Source: Lepidonotus clava
Lineage: Eukaryota > Annelida > Polychaeta > Phyllodocida > Polynoidae
Direction of reading: 5' to 3'
NCBI GenBank assembly: GCA_936440205.1
Contig: OW387147.1
Coordinates: 2,604,001 to 2,668,000 of the forward strand
DNA: 64,000 bases
The translations under genes were made by a program, and so were the position numbers. Numbering within the stretch: position 1 is the first letter of the stretch; every line of letters starts with the position of its first letter. The notes beneath the pieces are model-generated. The model was given only the letters and a program-made list of their open reading frames with translations. It had not been told where the DNA came from and ran no database searches. Below, piece by piece: positions 34,864 through 45,157 of this stretch.

Positions 34864-36303
34864 ATGGCCCGACTGAAGGTGGTACATGGGGCAATAGGGA
34901 TGTTTGTTGTCACATGTGCCATTCTTGGTTATATCCTTGACTGCACCTTGCATCTGGAAGTTCAACATCTGACGACAAAAAGAATATCAAATGACTCTAT
35001 CGACAACATTTACGAGAGTTTTCAAATGTTACTTCATGATCTAAATGAATTTCTATCAGAAATTACAAAAGTTGAAGAGAAACTAACATCATCCATTGTC
35101 CGTACTTCTATTTCAAGTTCTCGCATGATGGACTTCTGTGATCGGAGAGTTGTTAAAGAAGTGTCAGGAGCTGGGATCTATAAAAGTAAGCAGGTGCGTG
35201 CAACCATTTCAAAGGACACATTTTTTCGGATAATGCAGAAGGAAATTTATGCTTTCCACACAAACAACTGTTCCATTTTCACGATGCATCTTCCAGTTAG
35301 TTTGCCTTTTACTAGTAACATATGCATACCTCTCCTTGCAGAACAGGTTAAGGAGACTGTGAAGCCTGAGAGCTATTATGCCCCTAAAACTACTTCTTCA
35401 AAATATGGTCTGCAGGGATTGCCTGAATCAAAGATAACAGTAGGCTACATACACGTAATCCAAGATCAGTATACTAAACACAGCAGAAAATCAATTTGGA
35501 TGTGTAGGGCCAAAGGTGTTCCCATGCTCCAAACACATGTTCCAAGATACAAAAGGGTATTTGTAATATCTGCTTTTGCCTGTCATGGCTACTATCAATT
35601 TGTGGTTCTACACCTCTCCAGGATTGTACTTTCTCTACCCTATATTCTGGAGCACAAAGATATCAAGGTTCATGTCTGTTCAAAGAAAGAGTCATTCATC
35701 TGCAGTTTCTTTGGACAACTCAGTATCACAAGTGACCGGCTGATAACAGGCCCTTTCCAAGCTGAGATCATCTACATTCCCTCGTTTAATTATGCACATT
35801 CTGTGTTCCCCTTGAACGCATACTCTATTATGTTGAGAAAACCAACAAAGGAACACAGGAGAGACTCCATTGTACTCATCAAGCGGTCTCGCTTAAGATG
35901 GTTCAACAATCATGATTCAATTCTCAAAATGTTGGAAACCACAGGGGAACAGTTTGGATTAAGAGTAGAAGTTTTTGGAGATAATCCAGCACCCAGTCTA
36001 CAGGAGATGAGGTCCATGTTCGGCCGGGCCGTGCTGGTGGTGGCCCCTCATGGTGCAGGGCTGTCCAACATGTTGTTCTGCCAGAGAAGGACGTGCATTG
36101 TGGAGGGCCTGTGCCTCAGAACGGTCCTAGGCACCCCTGGCTTCTTCCCAGTTACCTACAAAAAGTTAGCCTCAAGTCTGGGACATATCTACTATGGCGT
36201 GGTGCCTTCACAAAGCTGTTTCGAGATGGAAGCTGAAACACTGCACCCCCCTGTGCAACACTGCCTTGAAACTATCCCACAGATACAAGACAACTTGACA
36301 TAG
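34864..36303 (+). CDS. glycosyltransferase family 61 protein, copy 1
   Basis: Encodes 479 residues in one uninterrupted coding exon. The ATG at 34864 (aacATGG) is chosen over an in-frame ATG at 34828 because a splice acceptor at 34851-34852 removes the latter. The N-terminus MARLK plus a hydrophobic segment (about residues 6-25, VVHGAIGMFVVTCAILGYIL) predicts a type II Golgi/ER anchor. A stem region follows, then a luminal catalytic domain from about residue 230. Family 61 signatures are VFVISAFACHGYYQF, the SIVLIKRSRLRWFNN block, and FGRAVLVVAPHGAGLSNMLF with the PHGAG motif at about 395-399. Family 61 includes EGF-specific O-GlcNAc transferase (EOGT) and POMGNT2, and plant xylosyltransferases; the acceptor here is unknown. 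The frame is intact and appears functional. Its paralogue lies 4.1 kb downstream in the same orientation. Confidence 0.88.
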   Translation: MARLKVVHGAIGMFVVTCAILGYILDCTLHLEVQHLTTKRISNDSIDNIYESFQMLLHDLNEFLSEITKVEEKLTSSIVRTSISSSRMMDFCDRRVVKEVSGAGIYKSKQVRATISKDTFFRIMQKEIYAFHTNNCSIFTMHLPVSLPFTSNICIPLLAEQVKETVKPESYYAPKTTSSKYGLQGLPESKITVGYIHVIQDQYTKHSRKSIWMCRAKGVPMLQTHVPRYKRVFVISAFACHGYYQFVVLHLSRIVLSLPYILEHKDIKVHVCSKKESFICSFFGQLSITSDRLITGPFQAEIIYIPSFNYAHSVFPLNAYSIMLRKPTKEHRRDSIVLIKRSRLRWFNNHDSILKMLETTGEQFGLRVEVFGDNPAPSLQEMRSMFGRAVLVVAPHGAGLSNMLFCQRRTCIVEGLCLRTVLGTPGFFPVTYKKLASSLGHIYYGVVPSQSCFEMEAETLHPPVQHCLETIPQIQDNLT

Positions 36304-38261
36304 TGTGAAGCAAGTCCGTGTATTGGTATCAATCTAAAGGTATGACTCTAATCATCTAAGCAGGTGAGGCGACCATCCAGTTGAGTTACAGTCATTACCA
36401 CAATATGAAAATGATGATTTGGACCTTTTATTAATCAAAATATTCAAATATCTTGTTTAAAAAATGGTTTGTTTAGCTTGGCATATATCCATATTCCAGT
36501 GGTAATATGGGCAATATGGGAAACAGTTTATTTTCTGTTTGGCCCCTTCCAATCATCAAAATGTAGACAAGCTCTGTAGGTCTCACAAAACTAAATGTGA
36601 TGTCATCTGCCAGTGTTCTACAATTTTCTGTTTCAAGATGAAGGAAATGCCAATATCAGAGTGACTGATAATGAGATAGGATGAAATGATAATGCCGAAT
36701 TAAAATTCAGTTATTTCATAAAAAGAATCCATGATTTGGAATGTTTGGTAAAAGTCAGTAGGTTATTTGAAATGGGCTATATGCTCTAAGAATTTGGTTG
36801 CTTCAAAACTGATCAAATGAGTGTCGGACTCTTGCTCATGCTACCCCCAAATTTTGATATTTTGTGTCCCAAAGAAGTCCCAATAGGTAACTGAGTCACT
36901 GTCAGGTGTTGCAATGCTTGGGATATTTCTTTTTCAAGATGCACTACATCAAACTGTATAGGAAAGCATTTAGTTCTATGAGACCACTATGGCGTCAACA
37001 AAATGTAAATCAGACCACATGTAGTAGCAGGGGCACCACTCATATTTTTCTTTTTTCTCTTTTCATTTTTAACCACTTCACTGGTCAGGGCACTACCTGG
37101 GAGGAGCATTACAAATTTTAAAATATTTTCTTTCTTTAAACTCTGGAAATTTGAGAAAGCACAATACATGCAATGTTTCTTTCACTGGAGTAATACTACC
37201 TAAAATAATCCAAGGGAATAGTGCTTAAATGCTCACCTTTTTAAGTTCATTCACTATACATTCTCTATACATGGAAAAAATTGTTGATTTTCTCCAAACA
37301 TTTGTGTAATTTTCTATAACTGTTACATACAGAGTTTGATGGAAAAAACTCTGGTTGTTATTTTAGTTAGACTCATTTTTTCCCAAAGAGACTAATGGTA
37401 AAAGATGATTTTCTTTTCAGGCTGTCATTTTTTCACAAAATGTTAAAAGATAGAAACTTTAGTCTCTATTTATGTTTTTAGATATAAGCTCAATACTGAA
37501 AGACTAAGTGACCAAACTAGTGATAACTCTTCACTGGCCCCTCCCTTTATTCTAAATCAAAATCATCACTTGACTCTGAACAGCTTAAACAGTGACAGTG
37601 CTTGTTACAGATGGTTCCAAAACAATGCTATAATACTCGTTTGGACATTGTGAGATAACTGGCTGTTACTAAGAATTATGAATGGTAAGAGAGTGTGTTA
37701 TTAAACCATTGCAATCCTGTTCATATTCATTTTATACAGAAGGATAAGTTTGAATAACATGTTAAAGTAAAGCCTATTCAAAAAGATAGCCACAACTGTG
37801 GTGCAGAAATAATAGAACTCCTATTTAGGTACAATGTCCTACGGCCTAGATGTTTGATATAAGGTAAATGTACATCATACCACAACCAACCCTCATGCAC
37901 AATTTAATATAAACCATATTCAGGTACAACTTCCTCCAACCAAGATGTATAAAGTAAAACGTATATATTCTGCTTACCCTGATGCAAAATGTTACATCAA
38001 ATATATTAATGTCATAATCTACTTTATTGTACATAATGGATATTCAAAATAATAGAAGTAATAGAAAGAAACAGTTGCAATTTGCTGCTCTTTTAGATTA
38101 TAAATACTTGTAAAGAACATGATCTTCCAGCTGATGGAATATAGAACTGTAAATCATTCAGAGTACATGAAGTGAATAATGGTCTGAAACTGAAGGACTG
38201 CATCTGTCAGATGCATGCCACAGCAATAGGAATCAATTCAGTATGGGCACATTACTTTTCG
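36304..38261 (+). other. 3' flank of GT61 copy 1 (3' UTR and duplicated spacer)
   Basis: No other gene. The first 250-270 bp (to about 36570) is nearly identical to the sequence after GT61 copy 2, then similarity declines. About 700 bp (about 36580-37280) has no counterpart in copy 2, and similarity resumes at 'tgttgattttctccaaacat'. A possible polyadenylation signal ATTAAA is at about 36698. Positions 37840-37875 ('ggcctagatgtttgatataa') are the uninterrupted equivalent of the LINE insertion site in copy 2. Confidence 0.7.
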
Positions 38262-38605
38262 CCCTCTCCTACCCCTGTCTGTCCTCTGCTACACCTGTCT
38301 GCCCTCTGCTAGCCCTGCCAGCCCTGTGCTACCTCTGCCAGCCCTGTGCTACCCCTGCCAGCCCTCTGCTACCCTGTCTGTCCTCTGCTACCCCTGCCAG
38401 CCCTCTGCTACCCCTGCCAGCCCTCTGCTACCCCTGCCAGCCCTCTGCTACCACTGTCTGCCCTCTGCTACCCATGTCAGCCCTCTGCTACCCCTGTCTG
38501 TCCTCTCCTACCCCTGCCAGCCCTCTGCTACCCCTGTCTGCCCCTTGCTACCCTGTCTGCCCTCTGCTACCCATGTCTGCCCTCTCCTACCCTAGACCTG
38601 TCAGC
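38262..38605. repeat. 20-bp minisatellite, second locus
   Basis: About 16 copies of 'ccctctgctacccctgccag' / 'tgtctg' units, the same family as 21656-23690. It lies immediately after a spacer end ('agatgcatgccacagcaata') that also precedes the array at 43205, so it is part of the duplicated unit. Confidence 0.92.
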
Positions 38606-38952
38606 CTTCTGCTAGCGCTGACTCAATTCTGCTTGGTCCTTGATTGGGGGAGGGGTGGTCTTTAAGTGATATGGTGAATTCAAGAAAAGGCAAGTTTCCC
38701 TGTCATATTCATGAAAAGATAATGTTTCATGTTATTATTCCTTAAAATTCCCTGTTGCATGTCACCAACCCCTAAAAAGGGCTGTGTATCTGTGTCAAAT
38801 ATATGAGTTTAGGGCCATGGTTCTCATCCTGAACTCTGCATTAGCGGCTCCTATTCTGGATGTGCCCAACTGTAGCTTACATACAGAACATTAGATCCTC
38901 TCAATTGATAAAACATAGACATTTCTAATGCACTATTTTGTTTTTGTTTTCC

Positions 38953-38954
38953 AG
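38953..38954 (+). promoter_or_regulatory. splice acceptor of a 5'-UTR intron (GT61 copy 2)
   Basis: Tract 'ttttgtttttgttttccag' then gaaaagacaaaATGG. The exon part 'gaaaaga.aa.ATGG' is conserved in copy 1, supporting use of the site in both genes. Confidence 0.7.
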
Positions 38955-38965
38955 GAAAAGACAAA

Positions 38966-40450
38966 ATGGTTGCACGACTGAAAGCACTACGTTGGGCTAT
39001 AGGAATGTGGGTAGTGACATGCACCATCCTTAGTTATATCATTGACCAGAACTTGCTGCTTGACCAGACCTTGCTTCTTGAAGTTCAGCATCTTACCAAA
39101 GGAAGAATATCCCTTGACTCTAGTAACAACATTAATGAGAGTTTACAATTGTTACTTTATGATCTAATTAGATTTCAATCAGAAATTTCAAACGTTGAAG
39201 AGGAAGTGTCATCATCAATTTTTGGTACCTCTAAAGCAAGTTCTCGCATGATGGATGTCTGTGATCCAACAATCATTGAACAAGTGTCAGGAGTTGAGAA
39301 TTATAATAGTAAGCAGGTGCTTGTCACCATTTCCAAGAACACATTTTTTCGGATAATGAAGAAGGACACTTATGCGTTCCACACAAACAACTGTTCCATT
39401 TTCACAAAAGTCCTTGACAAAAGATCTGTTTTTGCCAGTAACAAATGCATACCTCTCCTTGCAGCACAAGATAAGAAAACTGTGAGGCCAGATATCTATT
39501 ATGACCCTAAAACTAACATCTTTACACATGGTCTGCAGGAAAAGGCTGGATTGCTTGAATCAAAGATAACAGTAGGCTACATACATGTGATCCAAGATCA
39601 GTATACTAAACACAGCAGAAGCATATCTATTGGAAAATCAATTTGGATGTGTAGGGCCAAAGGTGTTCCCGACAACCAGGCCCGTGTTCCAAGATATGAC
39701 AGGGTTTTTGTGATATCTGCTTTTGCCTGTCATGGCTACTATCAATTTGTGGTTCTACACCTCTCCAGGATTGTACTCTCTCTACCCTATATTCTGGAGC
39801 ACAAAGATATCAAGATTCATGTCTGTTCAAAGAAAGAGTCATTCATCAGTGGTTTCTTTGAACACCTACGTATTACAAGTGACCAGCTGATAACAGGCCC
39901 TTTCCAAGCTGAGATCATCTACATTCCCTCGTTTAATTATGCACATTCTGTGTTCCCCTTGAACGCATACTCTATTATGTTGAGAAAACCAACAAGGGAA
40001 CACATGAGAGACTCCATTGTACTCATCAAGCGATCTCACTTAAGATGGTTCAACAATCATGATTCTATTCTCAGAATGTTGGAAACCACAGGGGAACAGT
40101 TTGGGTTGAGAGTAGAAGTTTTTGGAGATAATCCATCACCGAGCGTACAGGAGACGAGGTCCATGTTCGGCCGGGCCGTGCTGGTGGTGGCCCCTCATGG
40201 TGCAGGGCTGTCCAACATGCTATTCTGCCAGAGACAGACGTGTGTTGTGGAGGGCCTGTGCCTCAGGACAGTAGGCAGCACCCCTGGCTTCTTCCCAGTT
40301 ACCTACAAAAAGTTAGCCTCAAGTCTGGGACATATCTACTATGGCGTGGTGCCTTCACAAAGCTGTTTCGAGATGGAAGCTGAAACACTGCACCCCCCTG
40401 TGCAACACTGCCTTGAAACTATCCCACAGATACAAGACAACTTGACATAG
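38966..40450 (+). CDS. glycosyltransferase family 61 protein, copy 2
   Basis: Encodes 494 residues, intact, in one coding exon starting at ATG 38966 (acaaaATGG). The N-terminal anchor lies at about residues 8-27 (LRWAIGMWVVTCTILSYIID), so type II topology is expected. A short DQNLLLDQTLLLE duplication extends the stem relative to copy 1, and RSISIG is an extra insert near the middle. The catalytic half carries VFVISAFACHGYYQF, SIVLIKRSHLRWFNN and VVAPHGAGLSNMLF with PHGAG at residues 410-414. The N-terminal halves of the two copies differ at many residues, whereas the catalytic halves and the first 3'-flanking bases are almost identical. This suggests recent gene conversion, or strong constraint on the enzyme part. 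Acceptor and donor sugars are unknown. No expression signal beyond the acceptor is visible; an AATAAA occurs at 41018-41023. Confidence 0.88.
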   Translation: MVARLKALRWAIGMWVVTCTILSYIIDQNLLLDQTLLLEVQHLTKGRISLDSSNNINESLQLLLYDLIRFQSEISNVEEEVSSSIFGTSKASSRMMDVCDPTIIEQVSGVENYNSKQVLVTISKNTFFRIMKKDTYAFHTNNCSIFTKVLDKRSVFASNKCIPLLAAQDKKTVRPDIYYDPKTNIFTHGLQEKAGLLESKITVGYIHVIQDQYTKHSRSISIGKSIWMCRAKGVPDNQARVPRYDRVFVISAFACHGYYQFVVLHLSRIVLSLPYILEHKDIKIHVCSKKESFISGFFEHLRITSDQLITGPFQAEIIYIPSFNYAHSVFPLNAYSIMLRKPTREHMRDSIVLIKRSHLRWFNNHDSILRMLETTGEQFGLRVEVFGDNPSPSVQETRSMFGRAVLVVAPHGAGLSNMLFCQRQTCVVEGLCLRTVGSTPGFFPVTYKKLASSLGHIYYGVVPSQSCFEMEAETLHPPVQHCLETIPQIQDNLT

Positions 40451-41428
40451 TGTGAAGCAAGTCCGTGTATTGGTATCAATCTAAAGGTATGACTCTAGCC
40501 ATCTAAGCAGGTGAGGCGACCATCCAGTTGAGTTACAGTCATTACCACAATATGAAAATGATGATTTGGACCTTTTATTAATCAAAATATTCAAATATCT
40601 TGTTTGAAAAATGGTTTGTTTAGCTTGGCATATATCCATATTCCAGTGGTAATATGGGCAATATGGGAAACAGTTTACTTTCTGTTTTGACCCCTTCCAA
40701 TCATCAAAATGTAGACAAGTCTGTAGGTCTGTTGATTTTCCCTGTGTTGATTTTCTCCAAACATTTTCAGTCTGGAAAGAACCCATAAGGGTTGGCCGGA
40801 CGTTAAAGTACCCCAACAAACTCCAAACATTTGTGTAATTTTCTATAACTGTTGCATACAGAGTTTGGTGGGAAAAGCTATGGTTGTTATTTTAGTTAGA
40901 CTCCTTTTTTCCCAAAGAGACTAACAGTAAAAGATTATTTTCTTTTCAGGCTGTTATTTTTTCACAATGGCAAAAGATTGAAACTTTGGTCTATTTAACT
41001 CTTTAAATATAAGCTTAAATAAAAAATATAAAAAAATCAGGGTGGACACACCCAAGCACCTTTAAATCATTCAAGTTCAAATACTGAAAGACTAAGTAAC
41101 CCTACTTGTGACACTGGCCCCTCCCTTTATTTTAAATCAAATCATTACTTGACGCTGAACAGCTTAAACAGTGACAGTGCTTGTTACAGATGGTTGCAAA
41201 AACAATCCTATAATACTCTGTCTGACATTGTGGGATAACTGGCTGTTACTAAAAATTATGAATTGATAAGACAGTGTATTATTAAACCATCACAATCCTG
41301 TTTGTAATTGTTTAAAAAGGATAAGTTTTAAGAACATGTTAAAGTAAAGCCTATTTAAAAGAACAAGCCACAACTGTGATGCAGAAATAATGGAACCCCT
41401 ATTTAGGTTCAATGTGCTATGGCCTAGA
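40451..41428 (+). other. 3' flank of GT61 copy 2
   Basis: Nearly identical to the copy 1 flank for about 260 bp, then missing about 700 bp. A short unmatched stretch (about 40760-40830, containing 'ggttggccggacgttaaagt') lies at the junction. The remainder aligns to 37290-37850. A possible polyadenylation signal AATAAA is at 41018-41023. Confidence 0.65.
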
Positions 41429-42796
41429 TGTTTTTGTTGTTGTTGTTTGTTTTTTTTATTGGTTTTTATTGGGTAAATAAGGGCTCAGCATGGCTGATCT
41501 CCCGCCCAGTCCCACTTTATGACAATTTTTACAGATTTTGTGGGCTGGGGGAACAATCATTCATATAGGTTTACATCTCAATGATACCTGATTATAATGA
41601 AATGAGATGAATGAGATGAAAGTAATGAAGCAAAAGCACTCACAGCAATATGTATCACATCACTACTCAATTCAGTCACTCAACAAATCTTCATGTACGG
41701 ATTTTTGATTAAGCTTTTAATCTTATTTTTAAAAGAGACTTTTGAAGGAATCAAAGTCAATTCTACTGGCAGTTGATTCCAAGCTAAGTAGACTCTATAT
41801 TGGGGATTGTGTGGAAACTTATAGTGATATGATTTCATTATTTTAAACAATGGACCAGCCCTTCTTCTCGTACATATCTGAGTTTTGTCTAATAATTGTT
41901 CTATTTTACTAAGGTTGAAGGCATAAGTGAGCATATGCAGGTATCTTCGATGAGATAACCGATAGAGCTTTGCCTTATGATGCAGAGTCTCTGTGTTATC
42001 TCGTTCTAAGTAACTTAAATAATGTTGGTTATACACTACATAAAGACATTGATTCTGTAGTTTTTGGAGAGTATAGTCACAGTATTTCAAGCCCTGATTG
42101 ATAGCAAAATCAGCGTATTCCAAGTTTGGCAGAATTGTTGATTTGTAGAGGGTTAGAGCTGCGGCAGTAGTCATGTATTTACGAATACTACGAAAGTATC
42201 GTAGTTTCTGTTGAACATTAGCATAGACTTTATTTCTATGTAGTGTAAAAGACAGGGTTTTTTCTATGACTACCCCCAAATACTTTTAATGTTGGACTCG
42301 TTCAATGATTCTATTCTGAATATGAATTAACTCAGAAGAATCAACTTCTTTGTCTATGATTGATGTTTTCAACCTCTGAGACTCACCAGTATTAATGGTT
42401 AAAAGATTATTGTCAGACCACTGAGAGACTAGCTTCATATTTGCTTGCATTTGAGTTAGAGAACTCCCATACAAAACAGTATCATCTGCATACAATATCA
42501 TATTACAAGCAGATAATTTTGTTATATCATTTATATAGATGGAAAACAGGGTAGGACCTAGTATGCTGCCTTGTGGAACGCCATATTGTACAGGTAGCAA
42601 AGTGGAGACAAAGTAATTTGCTTTAGTCTGTTGTAACCTGTCACTCAAATAATTATCAAACCATTTGATGGTATTTTCATGCAGCCCAATAGTGGTTAAT
42701 TTACTTAATAAAATTTTGTGTGAAACCGTGTCAAAAGCTTTCTTTAAATCTAAAAGAAACAAATATGTGTCCAAGTTATTATTCACGTTACTATAT
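41429..42796 (-). mobile_element. 5'-truncated non-LTR retrotransposon (LINE)
   Basis: A minus-strand insert in duplicon 2. The reverse transcriptase part reads from about 42790 down to 41680. Motifs are FLLDLKKAFDTVSH (motif A), YGVPQGSILGPTLFSIYIND (motif B) and LYADDTVLY (catalytic YADD). The C-terminal part continues in the same frame, ending NPYMKIC. One in-frame TAA (42286-42288) interrupts an otherwise open frame just before KYLG. The endonuclease and the first RT motifs are missing (5' truncation). The 3' tail is an (acaa)n-like stretch at about 41430-41455 on the plus strand as ttgttgttg. Sequence style fits the Jockey/CR1/L2 group; the exact clade is not determined. Confidence 0.85.
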
Positions 42797-42838
42797 ACTT
42801 TGATATAAGGTTAATGTACTTTGATATAAGGTTAATGT
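42797..42838. repeat. 21-bp tandem duplication at the LINE 5' junction
   Basis: 'actttgatataaggttaatg' plus t occurs twice head to tail (42797-42817 and 42818-42838). The undisturbed sister sequence at 37855-37880 has this segment once, so the duplication arose in unit 2, probably with the LINE insertion. Confidence 0.85.
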
Positions 42839-43204
42839 ACATCATGCTACAACCAACCCTAATACACAATTTAACATAAACCATATTCAGGTACAACTTC
42901 CTCCAACCCAGATGTATAAAGTAAACAGATATTTCCTGCTTACCCTGATGCAAAATGTTACATCAAATATATTAGTGATGTAATTTCCTTGATTATACAT
43001 AATTGATGTCCAAATAGAAAGACACCATTGATATTTACTGCTCTTTTAGATTATTTACTTGTAAAAAAAAAAGATCTTCGAGCCAGCGGAATCTAGAACT
43101 TTAAATAATTCAGAGTATATAGTGTTCAATGGTTTGAAACTGAAGGACTGCATCTGTCAGATGCATGCCACAGCAATAGGAATCAATTAAGTATGGGCAT
43201 ATTG

Positions 43205-43430
43205 CTTTTTGCCTCTGCTACCCCTCACTGCCCTCTGTTACCCCTATCTGCCCTCTGCTACCCCGTCTGCCTTCTGGTCCCCCGTCTGACCCCTGCCCTG
43301 CTACCCCTGTCTGCCCCCCCCTGTCTGCCCCCCCTGTCTGCCCCCCCTGTCTGCCCCCTACTCCCCCTGTCTGCCCTCTGATACTGATGTCTGCCCCCTG
43401 CTACCCCTGTCTGCCCCCTGCTACCCCTGT
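43205..43430. repeat. 20-bp minisatellite, third locus
   Basis: About ten imperfect units of 'ctgccctctgctacccctgt', including a compressed 'ctgccccccctgt' stretch. It is the positional equivalent of the array at 38262 in duplicon 1. Confidence 0.9.
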
Positions 43431-43845
43431 GAACATGGGGTTTGTAGTGCAGAATTGATTGAAGAGAAGACTTGAAGGCGGGAGTTGTTGATGTATAAAA
43501 TGTATTTCTCTACAGAACCAGGAGTGTAGGCCAAATGGCCTGTTGCTGCTTTGTTGTTAGATGTTGTCTGTTCTGCTGCTGGACCAATAGTGTCCTACAG
43601 CAGGGGTGCACTTACCCACCTCACTTTTGGCCTCTGACCTAATTACATTAATTAGGCCAGTTGACCACTAGGGGGAGGCGGAGTGCTAACAAACATTCTG
43701 TATGATGGTTACCATGAACTCTGTGATACTGTAAATAATATGTTTATATGATATATCTTTGATTATTCATATTTTATGTGATAGATATGGCAAATACTTG
43801 TAATTAGTGGAAGGAGGATATGCCATACATAATTTTAAGTATAAC
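43431..43845. other. 415-bp insertion splitting the minisatellite
   Basis: Non-repetitive sequence between two blocks of the same array ('ctacccctgt' | gaacatgg ... aacacatg | 'tctgccctct'). It contains 'accactagggggaggcggag', a phrase style seen near PLE and retrozyme tails, but no hammerhead core was found on either strand. No gene. Confidence 0.55.
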
Positions 43846-44095
43846 ACATGTCTGCCCTCTGCTACCCCTGTCTGCCCCCTGCTACCACTGTCTGCCTTCT
43901 CCTACCCCTGTCTGCCCTCTCCTACCCCTGTCTGCCCTCTCCTACCCCTGTCTGCCCTCTCCTACCCCTGTCTGCCTTCTGCTACCCCTGTCTGCCCTCT
44001 TGTCCCCCTGTCTGCTCTCTTGTCCCCCTGTCTGCCCTCTGCTACCACTGTCTGCCTCCTACTCCCTCTTTTGCCCTCTCCTAACCCTGTCGCTA
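43846..44095. repeat. 20-bp minisatellite, fourth block
   Basis: About twelve units of 'tgtctgccctctcctacccc', ending directly at the start of the PLE. The open frames running from this block into the PLE are fusions of repeat and element and are not genes. Confidence 0.9.
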
Positions 44096-44505
44096 GAAAT
44101 AAGATAACAGTTGAGGCCGCCATAGATGAGGAGGCTCAGTCTCCCCAAGATGCGGCAACTCTCAAAAAGAACGCACAAGATGCGATAGACAAGATAGTGG
44201 AGAGGGAAACACAGAAAGAAATAAAGGTATTCAATCAGAAGGGAGAAAGTTCTGTTAAAAACAAGGTCCAAGATGAGGACATTCTTGATATATGTTCCAC
44301 AGTAGTTCGCATCAACAACAAAAAACAAGCTCAATCTCAAGCCCAGAGCAGTACCCCTTTTCGGGAACAACCCCCAGTACAGGGGGAAGACCAGTCAAGG
44401 GACCCAAGAATCAGAGGAAGGGGAAGGGGTCAACGCAGATCATATCAACCATACCAACCCTACCAGTACAGAGGGTACAGATCGCGCCGACCAAATTACT
44501 ATTGA
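44096..44505 (+). pseudogene. PLE upstream region: acidic/RG-rich open frame
   Basis: About 136 codons are open from the element start to the stop at 44503-44505. An acidic, Q/K-rich part (VEAAIDEEAQSPQDAATLKK) is followed by RIRGRGRGQRRSYQPYQPYQ and a Y/R-rich C-terminus ending NYY. RG-rich tails commonly bind RNA. It may be the tail of an ORF1-like protein lying before the RT. The beginning is missing. Not recognised as any named PLE ORF. Confidence 0.5.
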
Positions 44506-45157
44506 GTCCTGAAAACACTGAAACAAAAGGTAACCGAAATCGCACAAAAATGTCCACGGCTATTGATGACCGAAAAATGAATTCAATGTATCCAAAAGAG
44601 AAAGAAGTAAGAATGAAAATCAGCAATCGTTATTCTGTCCTTCACGACTTGTCCTTTGATGAACCGTTGAGATTAGAAGAAAAGGCTAAAACTAATGAGA
44701 CTGGTAACAATAATGTCAACAACAAAAAACAAAAAAAGAAAGATCAAAAACTCATCATCCGATTCAAAAACCTTGATCAATCTATCAAGTAGAAAACTGA
44801 CGACTGACGAAAAAAACATACTAGAAAAAGGTCTAAAATTTTGTCCAACAAATAGAAAGAAAAACCTCTGAGACAAACGTATTGAATTAGATCAATTCCA
44901 CAACAAACTAAGAACAATACAGTTCTTCAACAAAAATGAGAATAAAAATAATGTAAATTCAAACGCCCCCTTTATCCCCAACAAAACCTTCACAGACACC
45001 TCCTGTCTAAAGAAGTTAAAAACTAAGAACAACTGGAAAGCCCCTACGGGCTCCCCAGCATTAGAAACATTTATTAATATAAATGAAATAGACCTTACCA
45101 AAAACATGCAAAGAACAATAGAAAAATCAAAGTATTACTGAAAAGGAACGTCGAGCT

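Larger units (their letters stand above)
34610..43430 (+). repeat. tandem segmental duplication carrying two GT61 genes
   Basis: Unit 1 is about 34610-38605 and unit 2 is about 38675-43430. Shared landmarks in the same order are: an upstream 'cctaaaaagggctatgt/tgt' region, the splice acceptor, the GT61 coding exon, the 3' flank, the spacer 'gcataccaaccctnatncac'-type AT-rich segment, the 'agatgcatgccacagcaata' segment and the 20-bp minisatellite. Unit 2 lacks about 700 bp of 3' flank and contains a LINE of about 1.36 kb. Confidence 0.88.
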
